Shown in pieces: positions 23,691 through 36,600 of a DNA stretch of 64,000 nucleotides. How positions within the stretch are numbered: the stretch's first letter is position 1; each line of letters opens with the position of its first letter. A model generated the notes under the pieces. It ran no database searches, was not told the DNA's origin, and was given only the letters and a program-made list of their open reading frames with translations. This DNA comes from Capitulum mitella (taxonomy: Eukaryota > Arthropoda > Thecostraca > Pollicipedomorpha > Pollicipedidae): NCBI GenBank assembly GCA_030062745.1, contig CP099841.1:682001-746000 (forward strand). Direction: 5' to 3'. Both the position numbers and the translations under genes were made by a program.

Positions 23691-25099
23691 TTAACCCTAT
23701 TCCCTGTGGGGGGGCAGATTCTGCTACCCGTGTCTTTTTGCTTGTCGCTCCCACACTGTTCGCCGCAGCGCCACAAGATTTTCTGGCATTTCATGGAATT
23801 GATACACACGTGTTTTGTCAACATTTAAAAAAAAATCGGTCCCGAAGAGGCGGTTCCAAGCCCCCGTTTTCGGCGGTAATGTGCTGTACGTGAAGCTGCA
23901 AAGTTGTGCGGTTCACTATCGTGACATTTTGAGTAGAAACAAAGATCACTGACTCATTTACATAGTCATACACATCCTAAACAATGCGTATACACACACA
24001 TTTTTAGGCGAACACACACCCAGGTACTGAAAAAATGGGGGAGCACACTATTGTGCTTATGGTGCTCTCCCAATTTTGTTTACCTGGATCCACCTCTGCG
24101 CTAAATATAAACTTAAACTGGCTTGCTAGTTGTACATCTGATGTTTATATCACCCAAAACAAACAAAAACAAAGGAAATTTCTTATTTCAAAAATCACCC
24201 TTCTTGCCCTCCCTGGAACTGCCTATGGTTTTCTGTTTTAAATTTCAGCTTTCGGTATATAAAAGACTTGGACATTCCAAGCTGAACCGTGTTATTCCCA
24301 TGAAAATTGGTTGGTAAACACGGCCTCAGTGACCTTTCAAAAATCCCCAAATTTTGTGGTTTGTTTGCCCCACGCCTTATTTTCGCAATTTTTGAAATTT
24401 TGGGGCCCGAAATCGGAGATCTCGTTGAAACATATTAAATGGCATTCATCCCATCAACATTGGACGAATGCATCTCGAGATCTCTGGGAGGGCGGGGACG
24501 GGAGGGGGCAGAATTGGTAATCTTCACCTTTCGGCCAATGCATATTTTTCGAAGGTGCAAAAGTGGCAACGGCTCATATCATGTTTGAGTTTGGGTCCTC
24601 ACTTCTGCGTCTACAAAAAATAATGTGTCAGCCGAAAGGTGTTTCGGCCAGCTGATATTTTTTTCGGGAACGCAGAAGTGGTAACTCGAATCGCATGGAC
24701 AATGTAGCCTGTCCTCCAAGTTAAAAATGATTTAACCTAACCTAACCTAAAACCTACTGTATGGTTGCAGAGATTGCCCTAGATGGGCATGTAAAACTAA
24801 TTTTTTGTTAGGTTCAATTTGCCTGTTTTTTGGTTTGGTTAGCTCGTATCGGCTGAAGGCAAACATGAGTCAACTGAATCAAAATTCAAGAGTTACCTAA
24901 CCAAGTCAGTTTACACACCCAGTAGGGGCCAGTGCTTAGAAAAATACCCGAATGGGCTAACTTGTTCACACGACTTGTGTTGCCACTTCCGCGTCCCCAA
25001 AAATTACGCGTAAGCGTCGGCCGAAAGGTAGATTACCGCAGATCTGCCCCCCCCCCCCAGGGTAATGTGAATCTCACTGCCTGCAGAGAATATGGTTAA
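23691..25099. mobile_element. TTAA-flanked piggyBac-like element, copy 3 (diverged)
   Basis: Left end TTAACCCTATTCCCTG at 23691; right end on the minus strand TTAACCATATTCTCTGC from 25099. There are subterminal G runs at both ends. It contains repeated tracts of the form CGAAAGGTG...TTTTTCG and a short CCTAA run (24732-24750). No open reading frame of interest. It is nested in the hAT element and ends about 470 bp before copy 2. Confidence 0.7.
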
Positions 25100-25179
25100 G
25101 GCAAATAGTCCAAGCAATAGTCGACAAGCTTCATAATTATGCTTCGCTACTGACAACTTATTGTGCACATTCTGTTCTC

Positions 25180-25457
25180 ACCTGGAAATACCGTAAATAA
25201 TGCTTCCTCTTGATATGCGCCTTTAGTTTGAAAGGCTACTCTTGTGACCCTTGATTATAACCTCTTTCGGTCGGCACAGAACATACGTAAAAATGACGTT
25301 TTTCCCCCTCCTCCTTAAACTCAAAGTACGTTTCTAGATGTGGCCATGGGTGACCCAGACCGGGCTCGTCCTCTGCCTCCGAAGCTGAGGCACCGTCGGA
25401 CTCGGAGTCAAGGTTTTCGACCTCCAGTGGCGGCGTAAAGACGCCTTGATGGGACAT
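25180..25457 (-). pseudogene. Broken BED-type zinc-finger N-terminus of a hAT transposase
   Basis: Starts MSHQGVFTPPLEVENL, then an acidic stretch, then HPWPHLETYFEF and RHFYVCSVP, the usual lead-in of a BED finger in hAT transposases. After a TAG at 25236-25238 the same frame continues FKLKAHIKRKH, the expected histidine half of the finger. The second cysteine of the pair seems lost. It lies between the two nested TTAA elements inside the hAT ends, so most of the remaining transposase has been deleted. Confidence 0.6.
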
Positions 25458-25571
25458 TTTAGTGTCAGGTAGTTAAAATTTCAGGCCAGTCAAGAATCAA
25501 TCACCACTCCATCGCCCCATGGACATCACAGATCCAAGGCCATGGCGGCAGTAATCATGTGCTCAACAGCC

Positions 25572-26787
25572 TTAACCCTATTCCCGGCAGGGGGGGCGGA
25601 ATCCGCCCCCCCCTCGGGTTTTTTGCTTGCCAATTCCAGGCTTTTTGACGCAGCTTCACGAAACTTGCTGACTTTTCCTAGCTATTCCTTCTACGCCCCG
25701 TGACAAAATTTCGAAATCCTATTTTGCTCAGGGGCGGAGCCAGGCAACGTTTTTGGGAGGCACCTCAGGTCATTTTTGGCCATGTTGAGGGTAAAAGGAA
25801 AATGTCTGCCAAAAACAGAGTTTTTAAGATAGAACTTAAAACTTTATATGAATATATAGCTAAATAGTTGGGCAATGTGCATATGTAATTTTGTTTTCTG
25901 AGGTCACTTTACAAGGTCAGGTCAAGGTCAAAAGTCAAAATTTGTTTTTTCGCAATAAGTTCAGCGCCGTTTTTTTCAAATGCCAAACCCGGAATATATA
26001 TGACGTAGGATGCCCTCTACTTGTGTACCAAGTTTCAGCTTGATATCAGGTCAGGTCACGGAGCTATGACCTAAAATGTCAGTGCACGTACCCTATATCG
26101 CAAAAGCCAAAAAATGAATTTTTTGGAATAGAGTGAATTTAATCGATTAAAAACGTTTACAGATAATATTGAATGCACACGACATCATTCCAGGTGACCC
26201 CAAGGTCACTGGAGGTCATTTAAGGCCAAAGGTCACAAGTTGATCTGAGAAACGTGTGACCATGACAGTTCCCCCTTTTTTATGTCCCTGGCACCGCCTA
26301 TGCTAACATTATACAAACATTGTAATGCGATTTGTACTTCTTTAGCATAACATGACTAGCAGAAGCTAAAAAAGTGTTTTGGCCTCTTTTGTTCATTCCG
26401 TTATTGGAAAACTAATCCCCCTATTTTTGAAACCCTGTGAACGCCCATGAATTTTCTCAAAATTTCAAATTTGCATACCCATGGTAAAAGCCCTATCCAT
26501 AATCTCTCGATTGATGCCAGTTTCATCGAAATCGGTCCATAAACAACGGAGTTATAAGAAGTCAAAAAGTACCCCCATTTTGCCATTTTTGCCCCCCCGT
26601 ATCCACAAATTTCAAAATTTTGGAAATTTCTTTTTACAAAAATGTAGTTCGCGTCACGGCAAATCGATTGCCGTTTGTTGCGATGAAATCGGATAAGTAG
26701 TTCTCGAGATCTCAGGGGGGGGCCGAATCCGTCCCCCCCCCTGCCGGGAATCGGCCATACCGTCTAGCCCTCCGGGAATAGGGTTAA
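25572..26787. mobile_element. Non-coding piggyBac-like TTAA element, copy 2 (1.22 kb)
   Basis: TTAA-bounded, ends TTAACCCTATTCCCGGCAGG and the matching inverted end TCCGGGAATAGGGTTAA. It is collinear with copy 1 except for copy 1's 464-bp insert. Both copies carry overlapping AGGTCA-type half-sites at the same internal place (25914-25930 here, 13301-13317 in copy 1). Nested in the hAT element. Confidence 0.88.
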
Positions 26788-27389
26788 GTAATCTTGTCGG
26801 GGAACCGTGTGGCGGTGGTAGGCAATCCGTGACCGACTTCAGACAATATTGAAAACTGCCGTCAGCTGGCTGTTCCAGTATAAATGACAATAACTTTGAT
26901 ATCTTTTAGCCTGAAAAATGACGACTGGTTAATTTATCATTTTAAATCATATCAAACTTACGCATAATTCAATACTTTTGTCCCAAAAGAGGCCAAAGTC
27001 AGCTGGCCTTTATACTGAACCATAGCCGCCAGCTTGCCGTCAACGTTTATCAGCTGACGAGTATTGTCAACAAGTCGACTCCGCGATTGTCAGCTGAGTG
27101 CGCGCCCAGCCGCGCTTGTATCGCCGCACGCTATTGGGTGTTGGCTATTCAAGTAGCCAATGGGTGTGCCGGTGCTAATACAGTCGGGCGGTGTCTGTAA
27201 GGAGTTTAAAAAGTAACGGAGTAACGGACCAGAAAGTAACGGAGTAACGGACCACAAAAGTAACTTCCGTTACTCAGTCCGTTACAGTAAAATAAAAGTA
27301 ACGGGTCCGTTACTCCGTTACTCAAAAAAGTAACTTCATTAGTAACGGAGTAACGGAGTAACGGACCAGTGCCCACCTATGGTCACAAG

Positions 27390-29873
27390 TTATAAGAACT
27401 ACACACTTACATCCTTCTGTACAGTCTGCACTGTCCCAGCCCTCTTATTTTTGGCCACCAAAATAAAAATGGCATCCCGAAATTAACTCCCCACCAAATA
27501 TGGATACTTTGCGCCCGTGCCGGCCGGCCGCCATCTGTATGACTTACTTGAAAAATGCTTTGTGGGACTAGTTTTATGATGTGGAAGGGATATTACTTGA
27601 ACCGATGTCAGGATTTTATGTCGTATCGGGTCTGATAAATCACAGTGCGACGGATGATGCGAGTGACTCCAGAAAGACCCGACCGATAAGCGTCAGAATC
27701 TTTCGGTGGGATTCATAGTTCTCGAGATCGTGGTGGCTCTCATGTACCGGGCCCGGCGGCGGCGGATCCATAGGCCGGTCCGGCGTGAGTTAAAAGAACT
27801 CGTTTTTCGGCCACACTGAACCAGTCGTATCCCCGATACATTTGTACCCTAATGTGCCTGTGCAATACGTTGCGACGGCACACGGAAACGGTCCAAGGCA
27901 GATACTTAAACGCACACGGAAACGGTCCAAGGCAGATACTTAAACGTATGCATAAATTAAAGTCATACAGGGATTGTGGCGCTGGGATAAGGCTGCAGGG
28001 AAGCTACATATACAGTCTTGAATGTAACACAATGTCTCTGTGTCGTTAGATCCAAGGAGCGGCCAAAAAAATATGCGTTTTACTCCCTTGCTCTGAAAAC
28101 TTGGCACCGCTAGGTCTGAGAACCAGCCAGTGGAGCTACTTGGTAAGTTTCACCCGTTTTTAATTTAATCAGTAATAGAGTGAGTTCCATCGGAAAATGC
28201 AGGTCTGGAAAATTTGCAGTTTGCGTACTGAACACTGATTTTAGTAATCCGCGTGAATTCTGCAACAATATGCAATAATTTGGACTTGGTCCTGGGCATT
28301 CGCACGCAAAAGCAGTGCAAACAGCTAGATTTGGGCAAGTGATTCTCAACAAGTAATTAAATACCAAATTACATATCGGGACTGGATGACTAAATACAAA
28401 AAAAATAAGCAGTCTTGTGTCAAAAGTATATCATTTTATATTTATATATCGTTGGTTTGAAATATTTATGAATACTTTTTGTGCAGCTCAGCTTCGCAGG
28501 TTTCGTGATATACTGTGAGCAACATAATGCATCACTGATATCAGCTTACTCAGCTGTGTATTGAAAAAATAGGCGTAAGGGAGATAGATACCGCTAAATT
28601 CCTATTTCTTTTCACCTAACTGCCAGGAGGCGGATAATGCATAATTCTAATGTTCTTTGCTTGGCAAGCAAAATTCCATCAATGTTTCTCACGACGTGAA
28701 TTCGGAGGTCGGGAGTAGAATGGGCTGAGTGAAAAGTGGAAAAGGGTCCAGTGGCAGCAGAACCATTATTGGTGGGGCAGTTCCTTGCTTTACCCAATGC
28801 CCCATAGGCGACATGTCATTCTGATCTATCATTTGCCGCCTGGTTTTAAATTTCAAATAAAGTCGCTAGTTTAGGCGACTGTTACGGAAGAAGTACTCCT
28901 TTCCAGATCGATCATGTTAACTGAAGTGAAAACGTACAGAAAGACTGTCCATCCAGCCATCTGAAATACACGAGATATCTCATAACAAGCCATTCACACA
29001 TTGGCACAGAACATCACGACATGCTGCACGTTTAGCTTGGATGATTACTAACCTATTCATGGTTATCCTATCAAGGAGTTATCGTTTAAAATGGCAGGAA
29101 CTCGTTACCCAGGGAAAAATTTGTGTATGTGTGTGTTTGTGTGTGTGTGTGCGTGTATGTGCGTGTGTCGTGGGGATAACAAGCGTACGCAGAGATCACA
29201 GCGGGCTTTCGAATCCCATCTCCAGCAGATCTGTCCGCGTTGCGTGATATGGGCTGGCAGGTAACAAGACTCATGACCTCTAGATGTTTTTGACCTGTTG
29301 AATCCGGCCCGCAGAAAAATCCTCAGTGGATCTATATGGGTCGATGCGGTTGGGAGGCCAGTCAAAAAGACGTGAATGCGCTCTCGAAAAAGAAAAGGGC
29401 TCCCAAACGAATCCTAAAACAAAAAAGTACTGAAATGTTCCTTCCTGTGGCAAACCTACGTATTTATAGTAAGCTCTAAAATTTTTAGCCTGTTATGTAG
29501 TAGCGAACAGAAGACTAACATCTGCAAGTCCCTACATGTTCCCTGTCGAGGGTCAAGTTCGTAGAGCGACAGAAAAGAGATGATCATTCAAGTATGAACA
29601 TCCTCCAACGTACTGAATGAAGAATGACTCAAAAGCCAGGCTGTCAGCCTCCCTCCCTCCCCCACCATCACGTCTTTTCTTCCATTGTCTTAACCCTCGC
29701 CGGACGTGAGGATCTCACCTATGTGCCTGTCGAGAGGGGTGGCTGCCACACCAGGCCATTTGTTCTCTAAAGCAGAGAAACAAGGACGAATGTGTAGCCG
29801 GCGTCATTCCTATTACATGCATATTTCCTTTGGACATTTCAGGCTAAACTGTGACCTCTCAAGTAGCTGGAAA
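27390..29873. other. No gene; TTAA element ends and a GT microsatellite
   Basis: An element-end-like GGTCCGGCGTGAGTTAA closes at 27793, preceded by GTTCTCGAGATC as in the ends of TTAA copies 1 and 2. A direct repeat CGCACACGGAAACGGTCCAAGGCAGATACTTAAACG-like unit occurs twice at 27879-27945. A (GT)n run lies at about 29122-29168. A left-end-like TTAACCCTCGCCGG begins at 29690. No coding sequence supported. Confidence 0.45.
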
Positions 29874-29936
29874 ATGAAGCGTGTCCTATTGATTGTCACA
29901 TTCGTCGTTATCGTCGTATTTCTTTTCGCACTCCAG
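29874..29936 (+). CDS. Possible first coding exon with signal anchor
   Basis: ATG in good context (GAAAATGA) starts MKRVLLIVTFVVIVVFLFAL followed by Q and a donor-like CAG|GTGGGA. This is a two-positive-charge, all-hydrophobic N-terminus of the type II membrane or signal-peptide kind. No downstream exon was identified before the PMP34 gene. Such a short hydrophobic frame can arise by chance. Confidence 0.25.
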
Positions 29937-32743
29937 GTGGGAAAACATGCCTTGAAACGTTAAATTGTTTTCATCACTGAAATGAGAAACAAAACGTATT
30001 CTTCAGACCAGTCAAAGCAAGCTCGAGATCATTGAATTTCAGTGACTTAACTTGAATTCCAGGAGGTCGCTGACTTTCAGAACAAGAAGTATATTTCCAC
30101 TCGTAGATACGTACATTGAGTCATAAATATTGACTCCATATTTCGTCATACCGTCATGAAAGACACAAAACGTGACTTCGACCTAGAAAAGGACTTGTAA
30201 GTCCTTCACAGTGCTACCAGACCTCAGTGGCCCGAAAGGACTAAAAAAGCTGTTGGAAAGGATATGTAAAAGAGGCAACTTCGATACCGTAAATTTCAGT
30301 TTCCTGTCGTAAGCTGTTTACCTGCAGTCTACGAATGCCCTCATGGGGTGCGACGACCAGCCTGTCCCGTCCGGACGGACTGACATTATAAGCCGGTCGT
30401 CGCGGACTCGGGGTGCGGTTGGTCACCGCAGTCAGTATTTGCCAGAGGTGGCCATGTTCAGGACCACCCCTCAAAGTTGATTTTCATCAGGAAAGGGGAA
30501 TTCCAAGCCAAAATCGGACATCTTCATCGTCTACAGTTCCCGGTTCGAAAAACCTGCGAGGAATCACACAAACACAGGGCAAGCCACGTCATGGGGAATC
30601 AGCTTTCGGAATTACGGGATCTAACATTGGAAGGAGATATGTATATGGAATGGAGAAATATCATCTAGTGATACTTTATTCTACACAAACCTTGAATGAG
30701 TGAGAACCATAGTTCGAACTATGTCATGTGCTGGGATGATGACTATGCCTGGCATTTTAATCAGTGTGCAGTTATTTGATTTCAAATGTGTTAATTTAAA
30801 CGTATTTAAACGTAAACGTATTGCGTATTCTAAACGTGTTACGAAACGTATAAACGACATTATTTGCATTTGAACCAAAATGCTTCTTAAAAGTACCTTG
30901 AAACACTTTGGCATAAACACATTCAAACAGAACATAAAATGCATTTCTGGCCGGATTATTTGCAAATAGTTTCATCTAAATAATGCCATCTCTGCCCACA
31001 GAGATGTGACACGTGGGAAAAAACCGTATGCCGTCCGTTACTTTTCATATAGTAAAACACGCACGGAGTGCCGGACTAACCTGCTTGAGCCGGGCGTGGC
31101 GCGATGGTGAAGAGAGTCACGAGCAGACAGAGCTGCGGGATGCCGTAAAGGTCCAGCAGTCCCCTCATGCCTGTTTGTCCCCTGCCAGCGGGCCAAGAAC
31201 CGGCACTTCAGGTGACTCGGACCGCTCACGCAGCTCTGAGGTCCGACCGCAGGGACCAGGATCTCCAACCGAGCTGTCGGCAGCCGACTGCCGTCCCACC
31301 TGTCCCACCTATCCCACCGACTTTGCCGTCCCACCTGCCCCACCGAGCGGTCGGCAGCCACTCCTGTCCAAGCCGCCCCACCGGACAGGCCGATTGAGTT
31401 GGCCTGTCCCCTTCCGTCCTGACGGGCCGTTGGCAGCCAACTGAGCCGGCTTGTCGCGCTCAGTTGGCTGTCGCGCACAAGCAACCGACTGAGCCGTTCA
31501 GGCCATTGAGCTGACCCGGAGAATATTCCTGTAATCCAACAGAGTATGAATGATTGATTGATATCAGATAAGATATGTCTTGCATGTTTTGTAATGTATC
31601 AGCTAGGCATTTTTTTACAACTGATAACTTTTTACGTTTTTGTATTTTGTCACAAACTGCAGTCACTAGTAAACAGGCCCTAGCCCCATCGCGGGGGGGA
31701 GGAGGAAAAGTGAAGGGCAGGGCTCCCCACTGGAGGACAAAAAAATATAGAGAGAGGCGATAACTTCCGCTCCACCCTTGATAAAGAATCGTGAGTACGG
31801 CCCTTCTCCCTCCACTTGTGTAAACCTTAATTCATATGGCACTCCCTTTTCAGTCGTGGCGAAGACGTGGGATAGGTGCAGCCTCCTAAAGTTTTAGCAA
31901 GTTGACGGCAAACGATTGTTTCTATAGCGCTGTAAGTTCGCATAGATATCTTCCAAATCTTTTTATGCATTTCTCGAAAAATTTCGTTGAAAAACTTCAT
32001 ATCAAAATTTCTTCCAGACTAGCCAGGGACAGACAAAGAGTGCATTAGTTAGCACTTGACAGGGCATCGAAATTATAAGTGGATGAAGATAATTGATGAT
32101 ACGTAAAAAAAAGAGAATACAAATGCCAAATATGTCCATGTTCCTTTTTGATTGTTTCAGTCTGGGGCTGTGGAAGTCTCCCAGGCTAGCCAGGTTTTTG
32201 AGAGGTTGTTTGAAAAGCTTAGATTTCAAAACTTAGCAGCGAATTTCAATTCTATCGTACTGTTTCACTGCAACCCAGTTTACAATTGCATGTACTTCAT
32301 ATGCAGTACTTTAGTTCTTTTCTTGCAGGTGTAGCTATTTTGACGCATCTGAGGTGTACTCTTTCCACTGATTTGTCGGGTTTAGTTGAATTTATCATTG
32401 ATCCGCGATGACAATAAGCACATATTTCCAATGGATATTTTTTGTTTTTGAAATATATTTCGATGAATTGATAGAAAAACAAAAAAATTATCTAAATAAT
32501 TTCTGTGTTTTAGTTCTATCAAAAGAGAAGCACACCAACAAAACCCAAAATGTGTCACATTCTCGTTACTTTCAATAACGCCCACTACGAGCGCTGTTAT
32601 CGCAAAATATATTCAGAAATATTGGTGTGAAATGTTATGGGCGAAATACAGAAAATTTCTTATAGTGTAGCGACTCCCTGTGTTTCGATATAAATCTGTT
32701 GTTGCGGGGTACACGTCCGTGGACATTGAAATTAAGATTAGAC
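29937..32743. other. No gene recognised; GC-rich patch 31050-31510
   Basis: The patch contains repeated words such as GTCGGCAGCC(G)ACT, GCCAACTGAGCC and CCCACCTGTCCCACC and is open in several frames on both strands, which reflects composition. The sequence just upstream of 32744 is presumably the PMP34 5' region; I cannot place a promoter element. Confidence 0.4.
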
Positions 32744-33451
32744 ATGGTAGATCCGAAACCCTCATTATTTTCGTATTCCTCACTGGTCCATGCTGTTGCT
32801 GGCGCTGCAGTAAGCATACGAATTTTATCTCCTGGTTTTATGCACTTTTATGTTTGCTGTCCCCCATTTGGGACTAAACTCGTGGAAAACTACTTAAACA
32901 TGTTTCAAATATCAAACTGCTGTTTGACACTCATTTTCTGTTTGTGTGAATTATGATGCATGTGTGTTATGTGGTGTGCTGGTGTTGTACTGTGCTGTGG
33001 TGTGCACCAGCATGTGTTATGCTGGTGCATTGATGTAAGTGAACTCATTTGTTTCTTTAACTTATAGAATAGAGTATAATGCTGTGTGGATGCATGATGT
33101 ATCTTACTTTTTACTGCACCCAAAATTTGCCCTGTATAGTTGGATGTGGGGTTGGAGATTGCTATTCAAATCCCATATTACTGTGATGTGTTGTATTTTG
33201 ATTTCACTGTGCATCATTTAGGGTATTTATAATGTGTCTGTGTTTTATAACCTCAGAATGTTCTCCCCAGGGCAGTTCAGTAGCAATGACTCTGACTTAT
33301 CCACTGGATACTGTTAGGACTCGTCTGCAATGTGAGTATGCCTGTTGTGACCAGGATGTGTATATTTATGTTTTGTCAGCATCAGATCTTTTTATATTTA
33401 AACTTAATAAATCAAAATTAAGGTAAAAGATACTAATAATGTTTTGTTTAT

Positions 33452-33489
<38 letters not shown>

Positions 33490-33637
33490 TATTAGTGTTT
33501 TATATATGCTATATATATATATATATACATGTATATATCAATAAATGTAACATTTATTAGTATTTTTTATGGTCATACCAAGCCATAGACCAAGCCATAT
33601 ATATATGCATATATATATATATATATACATATATACA

Positions 33638-33689
<52 letters not shown>

Positions 33690-36600
33690 TTGTATATATT
33701 TACTAAGATTAAGACTGAGACTGAGACTTGGACTCAGACTTGGGCAAAAGCTTTTGGACAAGGTTTGAATAATTTGTTAGCCTGGCCACACCTGGACATA
33801 ACTTGTCACAATGATCTGTCAGACAGCTGGCAGTATGTGGTGACTTAGTGCATGATAGTGATGTGACTTCAGATGCCTTTATTTGATGTCTTGTACTGTA
33901 CCTAGTCTGACCTGACCTGACATGGCCAACAGCAGTCATGCCTGGTCATGTCTGTAGTCTGGTCTTACCAATTTTGACCCCTTCTGTGTTCTGACATAAC
34001 TGGATCTGACATTGTTTGTTGTCTGGTCTGGCCAGATTGGAAACTGTCTATGGCCTGGTCTGACCATGTCTGGCACTGCCTGTGGCCAGAGTTCCAGCCT
34101 AGCTCCTGGCCAGAGTTCCAGCCTAGCTGCTGGCCAGAGTTCCAGCCTAGCTGCTGGCCAGAGTTCCAGCCTAGCTCCTGGCCAGAGTTCCAGCCTAGCT
34201 CCTGGCCAGAGTTCCAGCCTACCTCCTGGCCAGAGTTCCAGCCTAGCTCCTGGCCAGAGTTCCAGCCTACCTCCTGGCCAGAGTTCCAGCCTAGCTGCTG
34301 GCCAGAGTTTATGTGTGATGCTATTTGTGGTCTGGTCTAACAAGGTATTGTTTTGTATGTGTTGTGGCCTGACCACATCTAACACTGTGTTCTGATCTGA
34401 TCACATCTGATGCTGTTTGTGGTGTTGTCTGACCAAATCTGAACCTATCTGTGGTCTGAAATGAACAGATCTGATGCCATTTTTGGTCTGGCATGATCAC
34501 ATTTGATACTGTTTGTGGTCTGATCTGGCCACAGCTGATTCTGTCTGTGGTCTGGCCTGATCACACCTGATGCTGTCTGTGATCTGATCTAACCACATCT
34601 AATGCTACCTGTGGTCTGGTTTGATGGCATCTGATGCTGTCTATGGTTTGGTGTGACCAGATTTGACCCTTTGTGTGGCCTGGTTGAATGCTGTCTGGTC
34701 TGATCATTTATGCTGTCTGACCTGGCTGTGTGTGGTCTGGTCTGACCCTGATCCTGTGTGTGATCTTGTCTGACTGAGTGTGGACTGGTCTGATCAGCTT
34801 TGACATTGTCTGTGATGTGGTCTGACCAAATATGATACTGTGTGTGGTCTGGTTTGACCTTGTCTAGTGGTCTGGTCCAGTTTTGCATAGTCTGATGTTG
34901 TGTGTGGTCTGGCCCAGTACTGACTGATCCAGTCCTGTGTGTGGTCTGGTCCAATACCAACTGGTTTGGTCATGTGCATGGTGTGGTCCAGTACTGATTG
35001 GTCTGGTCCTGTCTGTGGTGTGGTCCATTACTGACTGGTCTGATCCTGTGAGGTCTGATCCTGTGTGTGGTTGGGTCCACTACTGACTGGTCTGATCCTG
35101 TGCATGGTGTGGTCCAGTACTGACTGGTCTGGTCCTGTATGTGGTCTGGTCCAGTACTGACTGGTCTGATCTGGTATGTGGTCTGGTCCGGCCCTGGGTT
35201 GACCCTGTGTCTGATTGACCCTGTGTGTGATACTGCTCGGTCTGACCTGCCACTGTTGGGCTGCCAGTGGAGGAGGGCCGACGCTCGGCGCCCACCGCCC
35301 TGATCATGGCTCAGCTGGCTCGCCAGGAGGGCGTCAGCACGCTGTACCGTGGCGTCGTGCCAGTCATACAGTCTCTCTTCTGCTCCAACTTCGTCTACTT
35401 CTACACCTTCCACGGGCTGAAGCGGCTGGTGGTGGGCGAACAGAGTGCGCCCAAGGACCTGCTGATGGCAATGGCGGCCGGTGAGGGGCTCCGCCGACCT
35501 CTCGGGCAGCTGTCAGTATGAGAGTATGGAGCTGGGCGGAGAGTATGGAGCCAGCCGCGGAGACCCGCCGGCGGAGCCTGAGTGACTGTCCGTTATGGCT
35601 GCTGACAGGTCCTCTTTAGTAGTGGAGAATCATGGTAGCACTGCTTCATGACTTGAGCATCCAGTTTGCATTTGGTCGGTTGTTCAGGCCTGGACTGTCA
35701 TCGGAATTTTACATTAGGTGAGCAGTCAAAATGGCTGAGAAGGGGGGGGAGCAGTTGGGAATGCAGCCACTGACTGCATTAGGTGCCTTTGCAGTACAAT
35801 GGGTGTTTACCTCCACAGAGTCAAAACTGGAAATCCCTTCAGGGAGCATCTCCGCCCCCCCGCCGCCATTCCCCTACTGGCGTTTGCCCGTTCTCTGGCC
35901 CAGCAACGCACAATGCTTTCAGCATGCAATGTATGCCAGCTGCCATATCCTTTGCTGGCACGTCCGTAATGCCTGCGTCTGTTCGCATTGCCGCGATATC
36001 CGCTGGGGCGTTCCTTCCGTCATGAGGCGGCCGCGATCAGGACGGCAGTGCGGCGCCACGCAGCGGGCGTCGTTTTCTAATTAACCAGCGTTTAACGTCG
36101 CTCCTCGGCGCCCAGGATGCGTCAACGTGCTGCTGACCAACCCACTGTGGGTGGCCAACACGCGTATGAAGATGGAGGGCGTGGCGGAGCTGAGCGAGCG
36201 GGCCAGCGGCCGCCGGGAGTCGGCCGTGTGCCGGCGCTACCTCAGCCTGGCCGGTGGGTCGCCGCGTCGGGCCTGGACCTCAGCTCATCTGTGCCCGTCG
36301 GACTGGCACCAGGCAGCGCCCCACCAGGCTGAGGCGCTGCAGGAGCCCGGAGTCTTTGTTGATGCGTCAGAAAGTGATTGGGATGTTGACATGGTGTGTT
36401 TGAAAGCCGTTGAATCGATATGTTTCCTTGATTGCTTTTGTTCTGATGGCCTTGAGACAAGAAATTATTGGAAATGTACCGACGGCGGCAGACGCCTTCT
36501 CTGTATCGAATACTCCTTAGACCTGTTTCATCACTTCCCTTTGTGGTTTGGTGGTAATGGCTGCTGTATGTCTCTCATCGCTTACGTGCATGGCGTATTT

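Larger units (their letters stand above)
22499..27381 (-). mobile_element. hAT-type element with 8-bp target duplication, carrying nested TTAA elements
   Basis: Ends are CATAGGTGGGCA at 22499 and its reverse complement closing at 27381. The flanking 8 bp GTCACAAG occur at both 22491-22498 and 27382-27389, a perfect hAT-style target duplication. Both subterminal regions (22515-22650, 27205-27370) are packed with GTTACT / AGTAAC repeats, as in many hAT elements. Two TTAA-flanked elements lie inside (23691-25099, 25572-26787). Coding remnants on the minus strand are a BED-like finger (25457-25180) and a weak C-terminal trace (about 22960-22850). No intact transposase remains, so it is probably immobile on its own. 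Confidence 0.88.

Noticed and set aside
31013..31484. 143- and 148-codon frames on opposite strands
   Set aside because: Low-complexity Pro/Ser/Arg composition, repeated words, no splice support and no recognised motif.
34082..34308. CRISPR-like array
   Set aside because: Contiguous tandem copies without unique spacers, in a eukaryotic intron; the 30-bp array at 55590 is rejected for the same reason.
33936..34395. Frames of 127-149 codons over 33936-34395 on both strands
   Set aside because: By-products of the 24-bp minisatellite; no start context, no splice logic, and inside a PMP34 intron.
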